DNA of 37,328 nucleotides from Acidiferrimicrobium sp. IK (GTDB taxonomy: Bacteria > Actinomycetota > Acidimicrobiia > Acidimicrobiales > Palsa-688), in assembly GCF_025499425.1 (NCBI RefSeq), contig NZ_JAIMCB010000026.1, forward strand, positions 1-37,328, written 5' to 3'. Position 1 is the first letter of the stretch. Every line of letters starts with the position of its first letter. The notes beneath the pieces are model-generated. The model made no database searches and was not told the DNA's origin. It was given only the letters and a program-made list of their open reading frames with translations. The position numbers and the translations under genes are program-made. This document shows positions 32,635-37,328 of the stretch, piece after piece.

Positions 32635-33519
32635 TCAGCCGGCCCGTCGTGCGTCGAGGTGGTCCACGAGGGCGCCCTCCTCTCCGAAGAGCTCGCTGCG
32701 CCAGTGCGCCAGCAGCTCGGCGATGTCCCGCTCGTCGGGATGGAAGCCCAAGCGGTTGTATCTGAGCAGGTTGAGGGCGATGCGCTTGCGAGCGAACGGG
32801 GATCGGCGCAGGTTGAGCAGGCTCCGTCCGAGGCGCAACGGGTTGTAGGCACGCCGATCGGTCGCCAGGGAGGTGATGAGGAGAGGCAGGACCAAGGTCA
32901 CGAGCAGGGTAGTCGCCAGCTGCATCGTGAGGATCCGGGTGCGCTCGCTCCCGTAGCAGTCCTGGAAGACGTCGAAGGCGACGGCCCGGTGCTCGCACTC
33001 CTCGAGCGCGTGCCAGACGAACAGGTTGCGGATCTCGTCGGGGACCTCCAACCGGTCGAACGTCTCGTCCGATAGCAGCTGCTCGGCCAGCACCGCGGTG
33101 TAGTGCTCGAGAGCTGCGGTGGTAGCCAGCTGCACCGGCTTGGGCAGCCTGCTGGCTACGGACCCGAGCAGGACCTCGACGGTGCGATCGATCAACTTTG
33201 CCGGATACCCGGCCTGCGCTAGGACCTCGTTGAGCCGGTCGTGCTCCCGCCCGTGCATCGACTCTTGGCCTATGAACCCGGCCACCTGAGGCCGCAGGCG
33301 ATCGTCGGTCACCTCGGCGCGCACGTTGCGGACCGATTCGACGAAGAACTGCTCGCCTTTGGGAAAGGTCGCCGAGAGCAGGGCGAGTATGTGGCTCATC
33401 AGCAGGTCTCCACCGAAGAAGTACCTGCCCTGCATCCCCGAGTGCTCGAACGTGATGCGTCGCGCCGCGACGGTCCTGCCCCCGGCGGGTTGCTCTTCGC
33501 CTGACTTGTCCGATGCCAC
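32635..33519 (-). CDS. PF10118-type metal-dependent hydrolase-like, ferritin-like protein
   Basis: The 294-residue helical protein has the motifs of the PF10118 (Metal_hydrol) family: FPKGEQFFVESVRN, AGFIGQESMHGREHDRL, ALEHYTAVLAEQLL and WHALEECEHRAVAFDVF. The spaced Glu and ExxH residues form a ferritin-like di-metal site. A hydrophobic stretch follows at about residues 200-220 (LATTLLVTLVLPLLITSLA), so the protein may be membrane-associated. GTG 33519 has GAGAGGAG about 8 bases upstream; a longer frame adds 19 Arg/Ser-rich residues. Although named hydrolase, the family is poorly characterised and could include oxygenases. It is divergent from BVMO3 across a 146-bp promoter region, a pairing also seen around mycobacterial BVMO genes. 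Confidence 0.85.
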   Translation of the reverse strand: MASDKSGEEQPAGGRTVAARRITFEHSGMQGRYFFGGDLLMSHILALLSATFPKGEQFFVESVRNVRAEVTDDRLRPQVAGFIGQESMHGREHDRLNEVLAQAGYPAKLIDRTVEVLLGSVASRLPKPVQLATTAALEHYTAVLAEQLLSDETFDRLEVPDEIRNLFVWHALEECEHRAVAFDVFQDCYGSERTRILTMQLATTLLVTLVLPLLITSLATDRRAYNPLRLGRSLLNLRRSPFARKRIALNLLRYNRLGFHPDERDIAELLAHWRSELFGEEGALVDHLDARRAG

Positions 33520-33665
33520 TGACTTGCTCCTCTCACACCGGCGTGAACCTGGTGCAGACGTCCTCGCCCGCATCATCCGCAGGCGAGGTGCCAGCCTCAG
33601 CGCCTCTAGGTTTGAGACATGCTACAGGTAGACATTTGCGTTGTATTTGTGTCACTGTATCCGCT
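33520..33665. promoter_or_regulatory. Divergent promoter region between PF10118 gene and BVMO3
   Basis: The 146-bp region must drive both flanking genes. Its 33610-33660 part is AT-rich against the background. It contains ATGCTAC-AG-GTAGACAT (33619-33635), an inverted repeat with one extra base, which shares GCTACA with the P450/SDR1 divergent region. No clear -35/-10 pair could be fixed. Confidence 0.4.
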
Positions 33666-35210
33666 ATGGCACAGACGGTCAAGGTCGGACCGGGGGAGCG
33701 CCTGCAGACCACCGACACCCCCTCTGTCGACCACGAGGCCCTGATCATCGGGGCCGGTTTCGGTGGCATCGGTGCGGCCATCGAGCTGCAGCGAATCGGG
33801 GTCGAGGACTTCCTGATCGTGGAGAAGGCGTCGACCGCCGGCGGCACGTGGCAGGCCAACACCTATCCTGGGGCGGCAGTCGACATCCCATCGGTCCTCT
33901 ACAGCTTCAGCTACGAGCAACGAGCGGATTGGTCCTCTCTCTTCGCGCCGGCTGCCGAGCTCCGGGCGTACGCCGAGGACGTGGTGGACAAGCACCGGTT
34001 GCGATCGAAGATCCGCTTCGGGCTCACCGTGCACGAGCTGCGCTTCGACGAGGAGACCGATGCCTGGCAGGTCACCGTGGAGCAGGCGGGGGAGGTGAGC
34101 GAGCTCACGGCTCGCTTCGTCATCAGTGGGATCGGCGCCTTGGAGCGTCCCCAGCTCCCCGACATCGAGGGGATCGACAGCTTTGCCGGCAAGGTGATCC
34201 ACACCTCGAGGTGGGACCACGATGCGGATCTGACCGGGAAGCGGGTGGCCTGCATAGGGACCGGCGCGAGCGCGCTGCAACTGATCCCCGAGATCGCTCC
34301 CTCGGTCGGGCACCTCGACGTCTACCAGCGCACGCCCATCTGGGTCGCCCCCAAGGTCAATCCCACGATCGGACCCGTGGCCAAGCTGGTCCTTTCGGTC
34401 CCTCCCGTGCGAGACGCGCTCCGGGCCGCCGGGACGGTGACCCTCGACGTCTTCGGCAACGCCGTGTTCCAGCACACGCTCCGCCCGCTCCAGTCGGCCC
34501 TCGAGACCGGCCTGCGTGCGTGGATGCGGCGGCAGGTCACCGACAGGGATGTCCGCGAGGCGCTGCTACCGGGTTATGCGTTCGGCTGCAAGCGCCCGTC
34601 GATGTCGAACACCTACCTGAAGGCGTTCAACCGCCCACACGTCGACCTCGTCACGTCACCGATCCGACGGATCACCCACAGTGCCATAGAGACCGAAGAT
34701 GGCATCAGGCATCCAGCCGACATCCTGATAGCCGCGACCGGCTTCAAGATCATGGACCCGCACGAGCCGGTGCCATTCCCGATCTACGGTCGCGATGGCG
34801 TGGAGCTCGGCAAGTGGTGGTTGGAAAACCGGTTCCAGTCCTACCAGGGCGTCAGCGTCGTGGGCTTCCCCAACCTCTTCTCGATCGCCGGTCCCTACGG
34901 GTTCGTCGTCGGGTCGTACTTCTGGATGATCGAAGCCACCACTCGCCACGCGGCCCGTGTCATCGCCGAGACCCGCCGACGGGGTGCGACGCGTGCTGAG
35001 ATCCGCAAGGAGCCGCACGACGAGTTCGTCGAGCGGATGCGGAGGCGACAGGCGGGAAGCCCATTGTTCGGGCCGCTCTGCGCCGGGTCGAACACCTACT
35101 ATGTCAACTTCCAGGGCGACAGCCCGCTGAGGCCGTCGCTGTACGGCGAGATGTGGTGGGAGAACCGGTTCTTCCCAATTCATGACTACCGCTATCGGCG
35201 GCCCTCGTAG
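33666..35210 (+). CDS. Baeyer-Villiger monooxygenase 3
   Basis: The 514-residue class B flavin monooxygenase has FAD site GAGFGG (29-34), AGGTWQANTYPGAAVDIP with the conserved Asp73, the fingerprint F-x-G-x3-H-x3-W-D at 173-184 (FAGKVIHTSRWD), and NADPH site GTGASA (198-203). KRPSMSNTYLKAFNRPHVDL and the C-terminal YYVNFQGDSPLRPSLYGEM are also typical of actinobacterial BVMOs. ATG 33666 (MAQTVKVGPGERL) is the only reasonable start. It is clearly different in sequence from BVMO1 and BVMO2, so the locus has three non-redundant BVMOs. The stop at 35210 is followed by a 306-bp gap that holds the ALDH promoter. Confidence 0.95.
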   Translation: MAQTVKVGPGERLQTTDTPSVDHEALIIGAGFGGIGAAIELQRIGVEDFLIVEKASTAGGTWQANTYPGAAVDIPSVLYSFSYEQRADWSSLFAPAAELRAYAEDVVDKHRLRSKIRFGLTVHELRFDEETDAWQVTVEQAGEVSELTARFVISGIGALERPQLPDIEGIDSFAGKVIHTSRWDHDADLTGKRVACIGTGASALQLIPEIAPSVGHLDVYQRTPIWVAPKVNPTIGPVAKLVLSVPPVRDALRAAGTVTLDVFGNAVFQHTLRPLQSALETGLRAWMRRQVTDRDVREALLPGYAFGCKRPSMSNTYLKAFNRPHVDLVTSPIRRITHSAIETEDGIRHPADILIAATGFKIMDPHEPVPFPIYGRDGVELGKWWLENRFQSYQGVSVVGFPNLFSIAGPYGFVVGSYFWMIEATTRHAARVIAETRRRGATRAEIRKEPHDEFVERMRRRQAGSPLFGPLCAGSNTYYVNFQGDSPLRPSLYGEMWWENRFFPIHDYRYRRPS

Positions 35211-35292
35211 GGCCCGCGGGCCGGCCCTGCGACCCGTGTGGCGGCAGCTGCCCTCGTCGGTCTGGTCGAGCGCGCCCACGAGACGTGAGAGC

Positions 35293-35330
35293 TTGTTTGT
35301 ATCGTCCGGTACCGTTATGATGCGGACGAT
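35293..35330 (+). promoter_or_regulatory. Sigma-70-type promoter with overlapping operator, upstream of ALDH
   Basis: TTGTTT (35293-35298) and TATGAT (35316-35321) are spaced by 17 bp, the best promoter in the window. Perfect 8-bp inverted arms ATCGTCCG (35301-35308) and CGGACGAT (35323-35330) bracket the -10, so a dimeric repressor bound there would block RNA polymerase. A 5' leader of about 190 bases then precedes the ALDH start; I found no defined riboswitch or small ORF in it. Confidence 0.6.
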
Positions 35331-35516
35331 GGTCTGTAACGCCCTAACGGGTTGTAGAGGACGCAACGGCCGCTTGGACTCGCAGGATGTTCATTGTGAA
35401 GGCTCTGCGTCCGGCAACCGGGCCCCGACCCACGTCTTGGGCGTGTTCCTCGGAGTTCGACCGGTCCACCACCCTTGGAGCGCTCCAGGGTTTACGACAT
35501 TGAGAGAGGTTTTGAG

Positions 35517-36923
35517 ATGACGACGTTCTCCATGACCATTGATGGTGCCCCTGTGGCCGCCGAGAAGACCTTCGGCGTGGTCAACCCGGCCACGGGCAAG
35601 GTCCATGCCGAGGCCCCGGACTGCACGCCCCAGCAGCTCGACGCGGCCATGCAGTCCGCCTCGAAGGCTTACCGGGACTGGAAGTCGGACGAGGCAGCGA
35701 GGCGGCAGGCGCTCAGCGCGGCCGGCGATGCTCTCTTCGCGGCGGCCAGCGAGATCGGTCCGGTGCTGACCGGGGAGCAGGGCAAGCCGCTCGGCGAGGC
35801 GGAGCTCGAGGTCTTCGGTGCCGGAGTGTGGTTCAAGTATTACGCCGACCTGGAGATCCCAGCCGAGGTCATCCAGGACGACGACCAGGCCCTGATAGAG
35901 GTCCTGCGGCGCCCGCTGGGCGTGGTAGCGGCCATCACCCCATGGAACTTTCCGCTGGTCCTGGCCTCGTGGAAGATCGCCCCTGCACTACTGGCCGGCA
36001 ACACCGTGGTGCTGAAGCCGTCGCCCTACACACCGCTCGCCACTCTCAAAATGGGCGAGCTGCTGGCCGGTGTCCTTCCTCCTGGTGTCTTCAACGTGGT
36101 GTCGGGCGGCGATCAACTGGGCGGAGCCATGACGGCCCATCCGGTGCCGCGCAAGATCAGCTTCACCGGCTCCGTGTCGACCGGCAAGCGGGTAGCCGCG
36201 GCCGCCGCCCCCGATCTCAAGCGCGTCACCCTGGAGTTGGGTGGCAACGACCCGGCCATCGTCCTAGACGACGCGGATCCTGCGGCGATCGCGGAGAAGC
36301 TGTTCTGGGGCGCTTTCCAAAATAACGGCCAGGTCTGCTCGGCTATCAAGCGGGTCTATGTGCCCGAGGCTCTCCACGACGGCCTGGTGGAGGCACTCGT
36401 CGCCCAGGCCAACTCGGTGAAGGTCGGTGATGGCGTTGCCGAGGGCACGCAGCTCGGGCCGATCAACAACCGTCCTCAGTTCGAGCGGGTCAGCGAGCTG
36501 GTGGCCGACGCCCTCTCCTCGGGGGCCCAGGCGGCCGCCGGCGGCCACCCGATGAAGGGCGACGGCTTCTTCTTCGAGCCGACGATCCTGACCGATGTCA
36601 GCGACGGCACGCGCATCGTCGACGAGGAGCAGTTCGGGCCTGCGTTGCCGATCGTCACCTATCGTCACCTCGACGAAGCGATCGAGCGGGCCAACGGCAC
36701 CCACTTCGGGCTGTCCGGATCGGTGTGGAGCTCCGATCCTGAGCGGGCGTCGACGGTCGGCATGCAGCTGGAAGCGGGCACGGTGTGGGTCAACAACCAC
36801 CTGCAACTCGCTCCCAACCAGCCCTTCGGCGGCGCCAAGTGGAGCGGGATCGGCGTGGAGAACGGCCCTTGGGGCTACTACGGGTTCACCGAGATCCAGG
36901 TCCTCCATCGGTCGAAGGGTTGA
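35517..36923 (+). CDS. NAD(P)-dependent aldehyde dehydrogenase
   Basis: The 468-residue ALDH has the oxyanion Asn in ITPWNFPLVLAS (Asn144), Lys167 of VVLKPSPYTPLA, the nucleotide-binding turn FTGSVSTGKRV, the general base Glu240 (TLELGGNDPAIV) and the nucleophile Cys274 (NNGQVCSAIKR). The C-terminus ends PFGGAKWSGIGVENGPWGYY, as usual. ATG 35517 has GAGAGAGG 7 bases upstream; a longer frame would begin at 35475. It oxidises an aldehyde to an acid, the step expected after BVMO, esterase and alcohol dehydrogenase. It has its own promoter and probably shares a message with the hydrolase that follows 2 bp later. Confidence 0.94.
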   Translation: MTTFSMTIDGAPVAAEKTFGVVNPATGKVHAEAPDCTPQQLDAAMQSASKAYRDWKSDEAARRQALSAAGDALFAAASEIGPVLTGEQGKPLGEAELEVFGAGVWFKYYADLEIPAEVIQDDDQALIEVLRRPLGVVAAITPWNFPLVLASWKIAPALLAGNTVVLKPSPYTPLATLKMGELLAGVLPPGVFNVVSGGDQLGGAMTAHPVPRKISFTGSVSTGKRVAAAAAPDLKRVTLELGGNDPAIVLDDADPAAIAEKLFWGAFQNNGQVCSAIKRVYVPEALHDGLVEALVAQANSVKVGDGVAEGTQLGPINNRPQFERVSELVADALSSGAQAAAGGHPMKGDGFFFEPTILTDVSDGTRIVDEEQFGPALPIVTYRHLDEAIERANGTHFGLSGSVWSSDPERASTVGMQLEAGTVWVNNHLQLAPNQPFGGAKWSGIGVENGPWGYYGFTEIQVLHRSKG

Positions 36924-36925
36924 TC

Positions 36926-37328
36926 TTGAACCTTCGGGACCAAGCAGGGGAGGACGCCGGGGCCGACCTCGGCGTCCTCCCAACCGTCGAAGGAGTGAGG
37001 ATCTCGACGCGCGCTGGCCTGACCCTGGTCGCAGACCGGCACCCGTCCGCGGGTGAGAGTCCTCCCGTCGTGCTCCTCCACGGCGGTGGGCAGACCCGTC
37101 ACAGCTGGGGCCGGGTGGCCAGGTTGCTGGCCCGAAGTGGGTACGAGTCGTGGACGGTGGACCTCCGGGGGCACGGCGACTCCGACTGGTCATCGGACGG
37201 GGACTACTCGATGGAGGCGATGGCCGACGACTTGGCAGACATCTGTGAGCAGGTCGGCGAGGCCCCAGTGGTGGTAGGGGCGTCCATGGGTGGGCTCGTC
37301 GCCCTGTCCTGCGAGGGCCTCCATTACC
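36926..37328 (+). CDS. Alpha/beta hydrolase, 5' part (runs off the window)
   Basis: The first 134 codons are present. They include the oxyanion strand VVLLHGGGQTRHSWGRVAR, the VDLRGHGDSDW turn and the nucleophile elbow VVVGASMGGLVALS (G-x-S-x-G); the Asp and His come later and are not visible. It could be the esterase that cleaves BVMO-made esters or lactones. TTG 36926 lies 2 bp after the ALDH stop with GAAGGG upstream. The alternative GTG 36995 (VRISTRAGLTL) would put the strong hairpin at 36948-36981 in front of the gene rather than within it, so the start is uncertain. Confidence 0.8.
   Translation, partial: MNLRDQAGEDAGADLGVLPTVEGVRISTRAGLTLVADRHPSAGESPPVVLLHGGGQTRHSWGRVARLLARSGYESWTVDLRGHGDSDWSSDGDYSMEAMADDLADICEQVGEAPVVVGASMGGLVALSCEGLHY
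36948..36981 (+). terminator. Strong 12-bp hairpin just after ALDH
   Basis: GGGAGGACGCCG and CGGCGTCCTCCC are perfectly complementary around a 10-base loop, 25 bp after the ALDH stop. There is no T run. It is either a GC-type (I-shaped) terminator or attenuator between ALDH and the hydrolase, or a structure within the hydrolase N-terminal codons if TTG 36926 is the start. Confidence 0.45.

Overview
The window is high-GC DNA from an actinomycete-type bacterium. Start codons are often GTG, many neighbouring genes overlap by 4 bases (ATGA/GTGA), and one protein belongs to a mycothiol-associated family. The gene set (several Baeyer-Villiger monooxygenases, FadE-type acyl-CoA dehydrogenases, thiolase plus DUF35, TetR) is typical of Actinomycetota that degrade lipids, steroids or terpenoids. 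I cannot place the genus.

Region 1 (1-10.8 kb) is a graveyard of mobile elements around a few chromosomal remnants. From left to right it holds: the 5' half of an IS1380-family transposase; an apparently intact IS110-family element with a possible bridge-RNA region; an acyl-CoA dehydrogenase; a decayed DUF35/thiolase pair; a transposon end with three direct repeats, an intact TniB/ExeA-like ATPase and the C-terminus of its transposase; the 3' half of a second IS1380 transposase; the 5' end of an IS256 element; a trio of overlapping tyrosine recombinases (a RIT element) broken at both ends; the 3' end of an IS66 transposase; and a decayed AarF/ABC1 kinase.

Region 2 (10.8-22.7 kb) is an oxidative gene block. 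A cytochrome P450 (-) diverges from SDR1, a ferritin-like di-iron protein, a TetR regulator, SDR2 and BVMO1 (frameshifted) on the + strand. An ADH-A-like secondary alcohol dehydrogenase (-) diverges from SDR3 (carrying a late in-frame TAG). A hydratase-2/MaoC enzyme (-) diverges from BVMO2 (+). Near-palindromic sites lie upstream of the di-iron gene and of BVMO2.

Region 3 (22.9-31 kb) is a tight + strand operon: carboxyltransferase, biotin carboxylase/BCCP, AtuA-family protein, acyl-CoA dehydrogenase, TIGR03084-type protein and enoyl-CoA hydratase. It resembles the Pseudomonas Atu/Liu pathways for acyclic terpenes and leucine, in which a beta-methyl enoyl-CoA is carboxylated and then hydrated. 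Region 4 (31-37.3 kb) holds an intact AarF kinase and a PF10118 ferritin-like protein (-), BVMO3 (+), an aldehyde dehydrogenase with a clear promoter, and the start of an alpha/beta hydrolase.

Read together, regions 2-4 suggest a route in which a P450 or di-iron enzyme hydroxylates a branched or cyclic hydrocarbon or isoprenoid, ADH/SDRs make a ketone, BVMOs insert oxygen to give an ester, the hydrolase cleaves it, ADH/ALDH make an acid, and acyl-CoA dehydrogenase plus the Atu-like carboxylase and hydratase finish a methyl-branched acyl-CoA. The individual enzyme families are read from the sequence; the combined pathway and its substrate are inference. No acyl-CoA ligase, P450 redox partner or HMG-CoA-type lyase is present in the window.
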